Shown here: positions 43,512 through 53,097 of the stretch, piece after piece
How positions within the stretch are numbered: position 1 is the stretch's first letter
Layout of the letters: every line of letters starts with the position of its first letter
Assembly (NCBI RefSeq): GCF_025141935.1
Contig: NZ_CP081120.1
Location: forward strand, 930,001-994,000
Length of the DNA stretch: 64,000 bases
Direction of reading: 5' to 3'
Origin: Sulfitobacter sp. S190
GTDB taxonomy: Bacteria > Pseudomonadota > Alphaproteobacteria > Rhodobacterales > Rhodobacteraceae
Made by a program: the position numbers and the translations under genes
Notes under the pieces: model-generated
What the model was told of the DNA's origin: nothing
Database searches by the model: none
What the model saw: only the letters and a program-made list of their open reading frames with translations

Positions 43512-44450
43512 TCATGCTTTGGGGTGGGCGCGGTTGTATACTTCCATCAGGCGGACGGTATCGACGGCCGTATAGGCCTGAGTGGTGGACAGGGACGCGT
43601 GGCCCAGCAGTTCCTGTATCGCGCGCAGATCACCGCCTGCGTCCAGCAGATGTGTGGCAAAGCTGTGCCGCATGGCATGCGGCGTGGCGCTGGCCGGCAG
43701 GCCCAACTGCATCCGCGCGTTTGCCATGACCGCCTGTATCGCGCGCGCGGCGAGTGGGCCGCCGCGGATCGCACGGAACAGCGGTTCCTGCGGGTTCAGC
43801 GCATGCGGGCAGGCGGACCGGTAGCTTTCGACAGCGGCGCGGGCAGCGGGCAACACCGGCACGAGCCGTTCTTTGCCGCCTTTGCCCAGAATGCGCAGGC
43901 TGTCGGGCAGTGGCGCATCGCGGCCCAGCAGGCCAAGTGCTTCGGAAATCCGCAGGCCGCAGCCCCATAAGAGTGTCAGAACGGCCACGTCGCGGGCGCC
44001 GATCCACGGCGCCTTGCCCTGGGTGGCGACGCAATCGATCAGCTCGCGGGCGGCATCCACGGCGAGCGGGCGGGGCAGCTTCTGGGTGAATTTCGGCGCG
44101 CGCGTCGACAGCACGGCGGTCGGCTCAAACTCCTCACGCTCGGCCAGCCACCGGTAGAACGCCTTTACCGCGGAAAGTTTGCGCGCCAGCGACCGCGATC
44201 CGGTGCCACCGCTGCGGCAGTTGGCCATCCACGCGCGCATGTCGCTGACAGTGATCGTGGCCAGCGCGCCCAGACCCTGCTGTCCGCCGTGGTGGACAGC
44301 CATGAATGCCAGAAAATCGGTGACGTCGCCCTGATAGGCGGTCAATGTGTTGGCGGCCGCGCCTTTGAGAGCGCGCTGGTGGGCCAGCCAGTTTTGCAGC
44401 GCGTCGCGGGCCGCGGCGCTGATCGCGAGCGTATCGGTCTGCCCGCTCAA
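43512..44450 (-). CDS. xerC: Tyrosine recombinase XerC
   Basis: Site-specific recombinase of 312 residues that acts with XerD at dif to resolve chromosome dimers. Catalytic residues are all visible: Arg167 (GCGLRISEAL), Lys in KGGKERLVP, His258-x2-Arg261 (PHAMRHSF), His284 (LLGHASL), and the nucleophile Tyr293 (TTQAYTAVD). The likely start is TTG at 44450, overlapping the DUF484 stop (TTGA); an in-frame upstream extension to 44618 would overlap DUF484 heavily. The DUF484-xerC order is standard, so this is not a phage integrase. Confidence 0.92.
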   Translation of the reverse strand: MSGQTDTLAISAAARDALQNWLAHQRALKGAAANTLTAYQGDVTDFLAFMAVHHGGQQGLGALATITVSDMRAWMANCRSGGTGSRSLARKLSAVKAFYRWLAEREEFEPTAVLSTRAPKFTQKLPRPLAVDAARELIDCVATQGKAPWIGARDVAVLTLLWGCGLRISEALGLLGRDAPLPDSLRILGKGGKERLVPVLPAARAAVESYRSACPHALNPQEPLFRAIRGGPLAARAIQAVMANARMQLGLPASATPHAMRHSFATHLLDAGGDLRAIQELLGHASLSTTQAYTAVDTVRLMEVYNRAHPKA

Positions 44451-45169
44451 GACAGCCAGCGGCGCATCGCGCGCTCGAACACACCGGTGAAAAACACAAG
44501 CAGGTCGGTGCCCTGTTGGGGGCCGAACATATGCGGATCCTCGGCGCCCAGCACCAGCATCCCCGGCAGGCGGCCCGCGCCGAAGTCGAGCTTGAGGCAC
44601 GCCTCGGAGCGGATCCATTCGGCATTGGGGCCATAAACCGCGTCAGAGGCATCCTGCACGCTGCGCAGGGTCACTTGGCGCACCGTGCCGCCGCGGCCCT
44701 GTGTCAGGTAGCTGTCGATGAACCCCGGTTCGGCCACGTTCAGCACCTCGCCCAGCCGTTGCACGGCCGGATCGCTGTCGTTCTGTACCGATTCGAGCAC
44801 CAGTTTGACGGCATCGACCCTGAGAATTTCGGCCACGTCGCCGCCCAGATCGCGCAGGAAACTTTCGAATTCGACAGGGTCAAGCATGCGCAGGATTGCG
44901 CGGTGTATCTGGTTGGTGCCTGCGAGGTTTTCGTAGGCGGCGGCGATGACACTGCGGTGCGTGTCCTCGAGCCGGTCAAGCCGGGTTTCGAGCCGTTCCA
45001 TCGCGATCCCGCGCAGATCGACGATGTTGCCGCCCATCGCCTTTTCGTTGGCCGCAATGAGGGCCTGCATCACATCGGTATCGTCGAGGATGACATCTGG
45101 TTGCGAAATGATCGCCTCGCGCAGGGCGTCTTCAATCTTCGGGCTGCTGCTCATGCTGCTCTCGGTCAT
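44447..45169 (-). CDS. DUF484-family protein upstream of xerC
   Basis: Cytoplasmic protein of 240 residues of the DUF484 family, which is a GAF-like fold commonly found next to xerC (YigA in E. coli). The segment AGRLPGMLVLGAEDPHMFGP is characteristic. Its role is not known. ATG at 45169 has no ribosome site; ATG at 45154 with GAGAG upstream is the likely alternative. It overlaps xerC. Confidence 0.88.
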   Translation of the reverse strand: MTESSMSSSPKIEDALREAIISQPDVILDDTDVMQALIAANEKAMGGNIVDLRGIAMERLETRLDRLEDTHRSVIAAAYENLAGTNQIHRAILRMLDPVEFESFLRDLGGDVAEILRVDAVKLVLESVQNDSDPAVQRLGEVLNVAEPGFIDSYLTQGRGGTVRQVTLRSVQDASDAVYGPNAEWIRSEACLKLDFGAGRLPGMLVLGAEDPHMFGPQQGTDLLVFFTGVFERAMRRWLS

Positions 45170-45264
45170 TTTTGTTTTGCGGACCTTAGCAAGGTCGCGA
45201 TGCGATTGCTGCCATTAATTGAGGGCAGGCGGGATATTTTCAGGGGCGTTGCACAAAGCCCGCG

Positions 45265-45702
45265 TCACCCCGCCCGCAGGGCTGCTGCCGCTTCGCCGCG
45301 TTTGGCCTGAAGAACGCTTGCTGCGAGTTCAAGATTGTCTTTTTCGAGCGGTTTGTTCACGTAGGCGCGCACAACATCGAAGGAGGCGGCGCGGGCCTGA
45401 TCCTTGGGATTGAGCGAGGTTGTGAGCATGATGACCACCGACGCGCTGAAGCGTTCGCCAAGCCTTTCGCAGGCCGCTTCGAGGAATTCGAAACCGGTCA
45501 TGCGGGGCATGTTGATGTCGAGCAGGATAAGATCGACGGCGGGGCTGTCGGGATCGAGCAGATATTCGAGCGCCTGTTCGGCGTAGGTGAAGCCGACGAT
45601 GCTTTCGGTCATGCCGGAGCGTTCGAGGATGCGGCGATACATCATTTGGTCGATGCGTTCATCGTCGACCAGCATCACGTGGCCCAGGGGGGTATCTGTC
45701 AT
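45265..45702 (-). CDS. Single-domain response regulator
   Basis: CheY-like receiver of 145 residues with no output domain. Phosphoacceptor Asp62 in LILLDINMPRMTG, acidic pair DDE at 13-15, Thr94-95 in IMLTTS and Lys117 in VNKPLE are all present. The ATG overlaps the stop of the kinase gene (TAATG), so it is the kinase's coupled partner. The missing output means it acts by protein-protein contact or as a phosphate sink. Confidence 0.92.
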   Translation of the reverse strand: MTDTPLGHVMLVDDERIDQMMYRRILERSGMTESIVGFTYAEQALEYLLDPDSPAVDLILLDINMPRMTGFEFLEAACERLGERFSASVVIMLTTSLNPKDQARAASFDVVRAYVNKPLEKDNLELAASVLQAKRGEAAAALRAG

Positions 45703-47246
45703 TATGCGGCGTTCCTTTCAGATCCTTCGGACGTGTCTTTGAGAATGGGTTGGTTGAGGGTGACGCGCACGGTCGTGCCTGCGCCAAGCCCGGATATGAT
45801 TTCGATGTCTCCGCCGTGATTGTCGGCGATCCGGCGGCACGTGGTCAGGCCCAGACCGGTACCGGGATAGGTTTCGCGCACGTGCAGCCGCTGGAATAGC
45901 CCAAAGACACGGTCATGGTTGGCCGGGTCGATCCCGATGCCGTTGTCGCGCACGGTGATCACGACACCCTGGCGGTCGATGGTCGGGCAGAACCCGACGT
46001 GCATATCTGGCGTTGCCCCGTCAGCCTGAAACTTGATCGCGTTGGACAGCAGGTTTTGCAACAAGATCTCGACCTGCCGTTTGTAGCCGAAATAGCTGCA
46101 GGTCTGGCCGAGTGTCAGCTGCGCGCCGCTGTCCGAAATGCGGGGGGCCAACGTGTCCTGCACGGCCTCGAACACGGCGCGGGCCTCGAAGGTTTCGGGT
46201 TCGGCGCGGTGATCGGTTGCCCATGAATATTCCAGTACGTCCTCGATCAGGTCGCTCATCCGGCTGACCGCGCCGATCGCGTGGGACAGCAGTTCACGGC
46301 CATCCGCGTCCAGCGCCTGCGCGTGCGACGTGTCGATTTCATTGAGCAGAAGGTGGATCGTGTTGGCGGGTGATTTCATGTCGTGCGACACCGAATAGGT
46401 GAAATCGGCCTGCTCGAAGCGCAGTCTCTCGCTTTCTGTCCACGCCTCGCGCAGGCGGGTCCGTTCGACCGTCAGGTCATGGTTTTTCTGCTCCAGTTCC
46501 CTGTTGGCCTGATCGAGCGCGGCGCGTGTATGCTCCAGCGCGGTATTGCGGCTTTCGAGTTGCGAGAACGTCCGGTGCAGCATCCGGTGGCCGGGCCGGA
46601 AGACAAAGACGATTTCGATGAGGATGATGCCGATGGCAATGAGAATGGAATAGGTCTCGAACCGCCGCAGCGCATCGAGACGGGCAACCGATGCGCTCTC
46701 GAACGCGGTGACGATGGCGTCGAGATCGCGCAGCAACCCGCCTGCTTCGATATCCTTGAGGGTTTGCAGGCTGCTGACGTCGCGGGGCCGCAAGAGGACC
46801 CGGCGCGCGTTTTCTATGTATTCCAGCACACGCGCGTTGAGCGAGGGGCCATTGCTGTCGTCGAAATAGAGCGATTTGATGTCCGCCGGCAGGTCGTCCC
46901 GGGCGACCAGCTTGCCGTGTGATCCTTCAAACAGGGAAATCGATGCTTCGAAATGGTCAATCGCGCGCAGCAGTTTCGCTTGTGTCTCCGTGGCGCGCTG
47001 ACCGGTTTGGGTGCTGATTTCCTGCGCCAGATAGATGATCCGCTGGCTCAGCATGCGCTGGCGCCCGCTGACGTTGATGTCCTTGGCATCGGAGGCCAGA
47101 TGCTGCGCCTCGATCTGGGTGAGGACAAGCGAGGAGGCAACGCTGGTGAACAGCAGCGCGATGGCCAGCAGGTAAAAGCCCATCAGACGGCGGATCACCT
47201 GACGGGTCTTGTTTGGCGCGTCCATGGGGGCGGCTATCTGGGGCAT
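45702..47246 (-). CDS. Membrane histidine kinase with PilJ-type sensor domain
   Basis: Sensor kinase of 514 residues. Transmembrane helices at about 22-43 and 198-218 flank a periplasmic domain with the type IV pili/NarX-like signature SGRQRMLSQRI (60-70). A coiled coil (about 228-272) leads to the HisKA box with His288 (VSHDMKSPAN), then HATPase motifs NLLSNAIKF, DNGIGI and GTGLGL. Signal could be nitrate/nitrite or a similar small anion as in NarX relatives, but this is inference. It transcribes the receiver gene directly behind it. Confidence 0.92.
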   Translation of the reverse strand: MPQIAAPMDAPNKTRQVIRRLMGFYLLAIALLFTSVASSLVLTQIEAQHLASDAKDINVSGRQRMLSQRIIYLAQEISTQTGQRATETQAKLLRAIDHFEASISLFEGSHGKLVARDDLPADIKSLYFDDSNGPSLNARVLEYIENARRVLLRPRDVSSLQTLKDIEAGGLLRDLDAIVTAFESASVARLDALRRFETYSILIAIGIILIEIVFVFRPGHRMLHRTFSQLESRNTALEHTRAALDQANRELEQKNHDLTVERTRLREAWTESERLRFEQADFTYSVSHDMKSPANTIHLLLNEIDTSHAQALDADGRELLSHAIGAVSRMSDLIEDVLEYSWATDHRAEPETFEARAVFEAVQDTLAPRISDSGAQLTLGQTCSYFGYKRQVEILLQNLLSNAIKFQADGATPDMHVGFCPTIDRQGVVITVRDNGIGIDPANHDRVFGLFQRLHVRETYPGTGLGLTTCRRIADNHGGDIEIISGLGAGTTVRVTLNQPILKDTSEGSERNAA

Positions 47247-47325
47247 TGAGTGGCATCCTGTGAGGATCGTTGCGCCCAGCCTTAACCCCCAAGGATGAAT
47301 GAATGCCTAAACCCGGCCCAACGAA

Positions 47326-47353
47326 AAAGACCCGGCGCGATGGCCGGGTCTTT
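47326..47353 (-). terminator. Rho-independent terminator after the transaldolase gene
   Basis: A perfect 11-bp stem (AAAGACCCGGC at 47326-47336 with GCCGGGTCTTT at 47343-47353) closes a six-base loop. On the minus strand it is extended into a run of five T. It lies 27 bp past the transaldolase stop and shields the histidine kinase operon that follows on the same strand. Confidence 0.85.
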
Positions 47354-47379
47354 GAGCGTGTTTGCCGCAGGTGGCGCAG

Positions 47380-48033
47380 TCAGAGGATCTTCTGACCCGT
47401 CTTGGCCCAATCGCTCATGAATTGTTCCAGACCCTTGTCCGTCAGCGGGTGGCTGGCCAGTTTCTTGATGACTTCGGGCGGCGCGGTCATGACATCGGCA
47501 CCGATGCGGGCACATTCCTGCACGTGGTTCACCGAGCGGATCGAGGCGGCGAGGATCTGGGTGTCGAAGCCGTAGTTGTCGTAGACGGTGCGGATGTCCT
47601 CGATCAGGTCCATGCCATCGATGTTGATGTCATCCAGACGCCCGATAAACGGCGAGATGAACGTCGCGCCGGCCTTGGCGGCCAGAAGCGCCTGATTGGC
47701 CGAGAAGCACAGGGTAACGTTGACCATTTTGCCCTCGCCAGACAGCACTTTGCACGCCTTGAGCCCGTCCCACGTGAGCGGCAGCTTCACGGTGATGTTG
47801 TCGGCGATTTCGCCGAGTTTGCGGCCTTCGGCGATCATCGCGTCCGCTTCCATCGCGACCACTTCGGCAGAGACGGGACCGGAGACGATGTCACAGATTT
47901 CCTTGGTGACTTCGAGAATATCGCGGCCCGATTTGAGGATCAGCGAGGGGTTCGTGGTCACCCCGTCGACCATGCCCAGATCGTTGAGTTCGGAGATTGC
48001 AGGCACATCGGCCGTATCGACGAAAAATTTCAT
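47380..48033 (-). CDS. Transaldolase-like enzyme (TalC/Fsa family)
   Basis: Small class of transaldolase, 217 residues. The start MKFFVDTAD and GVTTNPSLI, the catalytic Lys83 in [12 protein letters not shown], and the tail [12 protein letters not shown] are family hallmarks. It transfers dihydroxyacetone units between sugar phosphates in the pentose phosphate pathway, or acts as fructose-6-phosphate aldolase; the two cannot be separated by sequence alone. Single-gene transcript followed by a strong terminator. Confidence 0.93.
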   Translation of the reverse strand: MKFFVDTADVPAISELNDLGMVDGVTTNPSLILKSGRDILEVTKEICDIVSGPVSAEVVAMEADAMIAEGRKLGEIADNITVKLPLTWDGLKACKVLSGEGKMVNVTLCFSANQALLAAKAGATFISPFIGRLDDINIDGMDLIEDIRTVYDNYGFDTQILAASIRSVNHVQECARIGADVMTAPPEVIKKLASHPLTDKGLEQFMSDWAKTGQKIL

Positions 48034-48149
48034 GGTGGTTTCCTTCCGGTGTTGGAATGGGTGCGCTGACCAAATATATCGGCCTTTGCTTTAGCGCATG
48101 ATCTGCGATGCTTAAAGCCCTCAAACCGCCCATTGGCAGGAAGGCCGCC

Positions 48150-50345
48150 GTGTCCGAGCCCGAATTCTTTGACCATGGCACGCTGGTTGCCGTGCTGACG
48201 ATACAACCGTTGGACCGGGCGCTGGATTACAAGGCGCCCGAGGGCGGTGTGCGCCGTGGTGCCTTTGTCGAGGTGCCGCTGGGGCCGCGCAAGGTGTTGG
48301 GGGTCGTGTGGGGGCCGGGACAGGGCGATTACGATTATGCCAAGGTCCGCCACGTGATCCGCGTGCTCGACACACCGCCGATGCGCGACGAGATGAAGGA
48401 GTTTCTGGAGCGGGCGGCGGCCTATACGCTGACCCCGCTGAGCGCGATGTTGCGTCTGGGCACGCGGGCGCCGGGGTTGGGCGATCCGCCGTCGATGCGC
48501 AAGGTCTACCGCCGCGGCGAAGGGCTGCCCGACCGGGTGACCGAGGCGCGTACCCGCGTGCTGGAGACGCTCGAGGAATACGGCACGCTGGCCTTCACGC
48601 TGCGGGAATTGGCGGAGATGGCGGGGGTCACCACATCGGTGGTCAAGGGGTTGGTCAAGCAGGGCATCGTGCGCGAGGAAGACAGCCCGCGCGACATGCC
48701 GTTCGCACGGTTGAACCCTGCATTGCCGGGAAAGGCGCTGACCGATGACCAGACTGCCGCCTCGGCGTCGCTGGCGCAGGGGGTCCGGTCGGAGCGGTAC
48801 GGCACCACATTGCTGCGCGGCGTGACAGGATCGGGCAAGACCGAAGTTTACCTCGAAGCGGTGGCGGCGGCGTTGCGAGCGGGGCGGCAGGCGCTGGTGC
48901 TGTTGCCCGAAATCGCGCTGACGGCGGAATTCCTGACGCGGGTCGAGGAGCGGTTCGGGGCCAGGCCCGCCGAGTGGCATTCGGGCGCCACCATGACGGA
49001 GCGCCGCCGCATCTGGCGCATGGTGGGCGAGGGCAATGCCCAGCTGGTCATCGGCGCGCGATCGGCGTTGTTCCTGCCGTTCCAGAACCTCGGCCTGATC
49101 GTTGTCGACGAAGAACACGACACCTCCTACAAGCAGGAGGACGGCGTGCTGTACAATGCCCGCGACATGGCGGTTCTGCGGGCGTCGATCTGCGGGGCGC
49201 ATGTGGTGCTGGCTTCGGCGACGCCCAGCCTCGAGAGCTGGGCCAACGCGCAGGCGGGCAAATACACCAAGCTGGAGCTTGCCTCGCGCTATGGTCCGGC
49301 GGTGATGCCGACCATGGGCACGATCGACATGCGCAACGAGGGGCTGAAGTCGGACCGCTGGGTGTCGCCGAGCCTGAAGGCGCAGGTCGACCGGCGGCTG
49401 GAGGCGGGCGAGCAGGCAATGTTGTTCATCAACCGGCGTGGCTATGCCCCGGTGACGCTGTGCCGGGCCTGCGGCAACCAGATCGGATGCGACCACTGTG
49501 ACGCGCGGATGGTCGAGCACCGGTTCCTCAAGCGCCTGATCTGCCACCAGTGCGGCGAAAGCAAGCCGATGCCGGAAGCCTGCCCGTCCTGCGATGTCGA
49601 GGGCAAGCTGGCGGCAGTCGGTCCGGGTGTGGAGCGGTTGGGCGAGGAGGCCGCCGCGCTGTGGCCGGAGGCGCGGGTCGCGACGCTGTCGTCTGACATG
49701 TATGGATCGGCGCGCGCGCTCAAGGCCGAAATCGCGGGGATCGCGGAAGGGGCCGCCGACATCATCATCGGCACGCAGTTGGTGGCGAAAGGGCACAACT
49801 TTCCCAATCTGACGCTGGTGGGGGTGATCGATGCGGATCTGGGTCTGACGGGATCGGATTTGCGGGCGGCGGAGCGGACGTTCCAGTTGATGCGACAGGT
49901 GGCGGGCCGCGCGGGGCGCGCCGACAAGCCGGGCACGGCCCTGTTGCAGACCTACCAACCCGAGCATCCGGTGATCCGCGCCATTCTGGCGGGTCAGGAA
50001 GAACAGTTCTGGCAGGCCGAAGCCAAGGAGCGCGGTCAGGCGGGCATGCCGCCCTACGGACGTTTGGCCGGTATCATCCTGAGCGGGCCGGATGTGGCGG
50101 CCGTTTTTGATGCGGGCAACCAGCTGGCGCGCAATGACCGTGTGCTGCGCGATGTGGGTGCACAGGTCTTCGGACCCGCGCCCGCCCCGATCGCGCGGGT
50201 GCGCGGGCGTCACCGCGTGCGCCTGTTGGTCAAGGCCGATAAGAACGTGGCGCTGCAACCCGCGCTGGCGCGGTGGATCCGGCAGATCAAGCTCAAGGGA
50301 GACTTGCGGCTGGCCGTCGATATCGACCCGCAGAGTTTCTACTGA
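48150..50345 (+). CDS. priA: Primosomal protein N', replication restart helicase
   Basis: DNA helicase of 731 residues that recognises stalled forks and reloads the replisome. Walker A GVTGSGKT at 224-231, DEEHD at 320-324, and the zinc-binding cysteine cluster (CRACGNQIGCDHC and CHQCGE...CPSC) are complete. The GTG at 48150 is chosen because AGGAAGG lies five bases before it; ATG at 48108 lacks a ribosome site. Confidence 0.95.
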   Translation: MSEPEFFDHGTLVAVLTIQPLDRALDYKAPEGGVRRGAFVEVPLGPRKVLGVVWGPGQGDYDYAKVRHVIRVLDTPPMRDEMKEFLERAAAYTLTPLSAMLRLGTRAPGLGDPPSMRKVYRRGEGLPDRVTEARTRVLETLEEYGTLAFTLRELAEMAGVTTSVVKGLVKQGIVREEDSPRDMPFARLNPALPGKALTDDQTAASASLAQGVRSERYGTTLLRGVTGSGKTEVYLEAVAAALRAGRQALVLLPEIALTAEFLTRVEERFGARPAEWHSGATMTERRRIWRMVGEGNAQLVIGARSALFLPFQNLGLIVVDEEHDTSYKQEDGVLYNARDMAVLRASICGAHVVLASATPSLESWANAQAGKYTKLELASRYGPAVMPTMGTIDMRNEGLKSDRWVSPSLKAQVDRRLEAGEQAMLFINRRGYAPVTLCRACGNQIGCDHCDARMVEHRFLKRLICHQCGESKPMPEACPSCDVEGKLAAVGPGVERLGEEAAALWPEARVATLSSDMYGSARALKAEIAGIAEGAADIIIGTQLVAKGHNFPNLTLVGVIDADLGLTGSDLRAAERTFQLMRQVAGRAGRADKPGTALLQTYQPEHPVIRAILAGQEEQFWQAEAKERGQAGMPPYGRLAGIILSGPDVAAVFDAGNQLARNDRVLRDVGAQVFGPAPAPIARVRGRHRVRLLVKADKNVALQPALARWIRQIKLKGDLRLAVDIDPQSFY

Positions 50346-50473
50346 CGCCGCGCGCCGCTCATGCGCGCGACGCGCATGTCGCCCCGCCCGCCGTCCCGAT
50401 CCGCGCGTTCACGCACATGAGAGCTGCGCAGTTTGGTCTCGTCATTTGGGTGGTGCGGGCGTATGCCGGAGCC

Positions 50474-51706
50474 ATGGTAGATTTTTTGCGCCTCGACGAA
50501 GCCAGGGACCAGCCGGTGTGGCGGCGGCCCAAGACGTTGCTGTTCGTGATGGCGCTGGCGATGCCGATTGCCTTTTCCACGTGGTACGCCCTGCTGAACA
50601 ACTTCGTCAAAGAGGTGGCGGATTTCGACGGCGCGGATATCGGGCTTCTGCATACGATCCGCGAAATTCCCGGGTTTCTGAGTTTTCTGGTGATCTTTCT
50701 GATCATCGCCGTGCGCGAGCAGGTGCTGGGGCTGGTCTCGCTCATGCTGCTGGGGGCCGCGACGGCGGTCACGGCATGGTTCCCCGAACTGACCGGCATC
50801 ATGATCCTGACCTTTCTCAGCTCGGTCGGGTTTCACTACTACGAGACGGTGAACCAGTCACTTCAGCTGCAATGGCTGCCCAAGGACCGCGCGCCGCAGA
50901 TATTGGGCTGGCTGCTGGCGACGGGATCGGCCACGACATTCTGCGTATTCTTCGTGATCATGATCCTGTGGGAACCTTTGGGCCTGACCTATAACGGCGT
51001 GTTCATGGCGGGGGGCGGGATCACCATCGCGGTGGCCCTTTTTGCGCTGCTGGCCTTTCCGCAGTACGAAAGCCCGCACCCGCAGATCAAGCGGCTGGTG
51101 GTGCGCCGCCGCTACTGGCTGTATTATGCGCTGCAGTTCATGTCGGGCGCGCGCCGGCAGATATTCATGGTTTTCGCGGGCTTCATGATGGTCGAGAAGT
51201 TCGGCTTTCAGGTGCACGAGATCGCGGGCCTTTATCTGGTCAACCTGATGCTCAACATGCTGATTGCCCCGGTGCTGGGCAAGGTCGTGGCCCGCTTTGG
51301 CGAACGCAATGCGCTGATGTTCGAGTATGTCGGGCTGATCTGCGTTTTTCTGGCCTACGGCGGTGTCTATTTCTTCGACTGGAGTTTTCAGGTGGCGGCG
51401 GTGCTGTTCGTGCTGGACCATCTGTTCTTCGGGCTCGCGCTGGCGCTGAAAACCTATTTCCAGAAGATCGGAGCTCCCGGAGACATGGCACCGACCGCTG
51501 CAGTCGCCTTTACCATCAACCACATCGCTGCCGTTTTTCTGCCGGTTCTGCTGGGCCTTTTGTGGCTGGTGTCGCCGATGGGGGTGTTTCTGCTGGCGGC
51601 CGGTATGGCGGCGGTATCACTGATGCTGGCGACGTTGATCCCGCGGCACCCGGTGCCGGGCGCGGAGACCATATTTGCCGCGCGGGCCCCACAGGCAGCT
51701 GAATGA
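50474..51706 (+). CDS. MFS-type transporter
   Basis: Integral membrane protein of 410 residues with about 12 helices and MFS-like internal symmetry. The second half contains RFGERNALMFEYVGL, an A-type loop. No substrate motif is recognisable. Start ATG at 50474 has GGAG very close; ATG at 50417 is in frame and possible. The stop overlaps the next gene's ATG (ATGA), linking it to the MATE protein. Confidence 0.75.
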   Translation: MVDFLRLDEARDQPVWRRPKTLLFVMALAMPIAFSTWYALLNNFVKEVADFDGADIGLLHTIREIPGFLSFLVIFLIIAVREQVLGLVSLMLLGAATAVTAWFPELTGIMILTFLSSVGFHYYETVNQSLQLQWLPKDRAPQILGWLLATGSATTFCVFFVIMILWEPLGLTYNGVFMAGGGITIAVALFALLAFPQYESPHPQIKRLVVRRRYWLYYALQFMSGARRQIFMVFAGFMMVEKFGFQVHEIAGLYLVNLMLNMLIAPVLGKVVARFGERNALMFEYVGLICVFLAYGGVYFFDWSFQVAAVLFVLDHLFFGLALALKTYFQKIGAPGDMAPTAAVAFTINHIAAVFLPVLLGLLWLVSPMGVFLLAAGMAAVSLMLATLIPRHPVPGAETIFAARAPQAAE

Positions 51707-53097
51707 GCGCGCAGGGTCGGTTTCTGACGGGATCGACCATGGGCCATGTGGCGCGCATGACCGCAACGGGCGCGCTGGGCATCACCTTTGTCTTTGTGGT
51801 CGATGCGGCGAACCTTTTGTGGGTGTCGCAACTGGGCCAGCCGCAACTAGTGGCCGCGATCGGCTTTGCCTATGCGGTGCAGTTCTTTTCGGTATCGGTG
51901 GCGGTGGGATTGATGATCGCGGCCACCGCGGTGGTGTCGCGCAGCATAGGCGAGGGGGACCGCCCCCGCGCGCGCAGACAGTCGGGGGCGGCTGTGCTGA
52001 TTGCGGCCAGCGCGCTTGCAGTGGTTGCAGCGTTGATCGTGATCCTGCGCCACAAACTGGTGGGCTGGGCGGGCGCCGAGGGGGAAACGGCGCGGTTGGC
52101 CGCGCGCTATCTTGCCATCACGGTGCCGTCGCTGGTCCCGATGTCGGCGGCGCTGGTGATGTCGGGGACCTTGCGGGCCGATGGCTACGGGGCAAAGGCG
52201 ATGTATGTCACGCTCTCGGCGGGGCTGGTGTTGTTGCTGATCGATCCGGTGCTCATCTTCTATCTGGGCTGGGGGCTTGACGGTGCGGCGATCGGGCTGG
52301 TGCTGTTCCGGTGCTGCCTGCTGGTGCTGGCGTTCCATTTCGCGGTGACACAGCTGAACCTTGTGGACCGTCCACGCCTGCGCACCCTGCGCAACATCGG
52401 GGGCCCGTTTGTGGCCATTGCCGTGCCTGCCGTCGCCACACAGATGAGCACACCGGTCGGAAACTACCTGCTGACCATCGTCATGGCGCCGTTCGGGGAT
52501 GACGCGGTGGCGGCATGGGCGGTGGTCGGGCGGCTGACGGTGGTTGTGTTCGGAGGCATCTTTGCGCTGTCGGGTGCGATCGGGGGGATATTTGGCCAGA
52601 ATTTTGGCGCAGGACAGATGGACCGCGTGCGCGACACCTACCGCGATGCGCTGCTGTTCTGTCTGGCCTACACATTGGTGGCGTGGGGGCTTTTTGTGCT
52701 GTGCGTCCCCTATATCATCACTGCCTTCGATCTGAGCGGGCAGGGCGCGCAGATATTGCAGGCCTTTGCCACGATCGGGGTGGGTGGCTTTATCTTCTTC
52801 GGGGCGCTGTTTGTATCGAATGCGGCATTCAACAATCTGGGGCGTCCGGGGCGGTCGACGCTCGTCAACTGGATCAAGGACGGGGTCTTGAGCTGGCCTG
52901 CGGCAGTTTGGCTGTCGGGGATATTCGGCGCGGCCGGCGTGATTTACGGGCAGGCCGCTGCGGGTATTGCCGTGGGCGCGCTGTCGGCGCTCTGGGGATG
53001 GGTGTATATCCGGCGTTTGCAACCGGCGGACGCAGTTGCCCTTGACCCCGCGCCGCCGCGCCCCTACCCGAACCCCGACAGACACAGGAGCCGCTGA
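51703..53097 (+). CDS. MATE-family efflux transporter
   Basis: Inner-membrane antiporter of 464 residues with 12 helices in two homologous halves, each opening with a segment like FVFVVDAANLLWVSQLGQPQLVAAIGFA and a later FGGIFALSGAIGGIFGQNFGAG. MATE proteins expel drugs or metabolites using a sodium or proton gradient. It sits between an MFS-type gene and prmA, sharing junction bases with both. Substrate unknown. Confidence 0.88.
   Translation: MSAQGRFLTGSTMGHVARMTATGALGITFVFVVDAANLLWVSQLGQPQLVAAIGFAYAVQFFSVSVAVGLMIAATAVVSRSIGEGDRPRARRQSGAAVLIAASALAVVAALIVILRHKLVGWAGAEGETARLAARYLAITVPSLVPMSAALVMSGTLRADGYGAKAMYVTLSAGLVLLLIDPVLIFYLGWGLDGAAIGLVLFRCCLLVLAFHFAVTQLNLVDRPRLRTLRNIGGPFVAIAVPAVATQMSTPVGNYLLTIVMAPFGDDAVAAWAVVGRLTVVVFGGIFALSGAIGGIFGQNFGAGQMDRVRDTYRDALLFCLAYTLVAWGLFVLCVPYIITAFDLSGQGAQILQAFATIGVGGFIFFGALFVSNAAFNNLGRPGRSTLVNWIKDGVLSWPAAVWLSGIFGAAGVIYGQAAAGIAVGALSALWGWVYIRRLQPADAVALDPAPPRPYPNPDRHRSR

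Noticed and set aside
43512..44450. Tyrosine recombinase as sign of a phage or integrative element
   Set aside because: Order DUF484-xerC, length and motifs fit chromosomal XerC; no attachment repeats or phage genes are near.
48030..50258. Open frame of 742 codons on the minus strand opposite priA
   Set aside because: Antisense of priA, which has complete helicase and zinc motifs; the antisense product is Arg/His-rich without domains.
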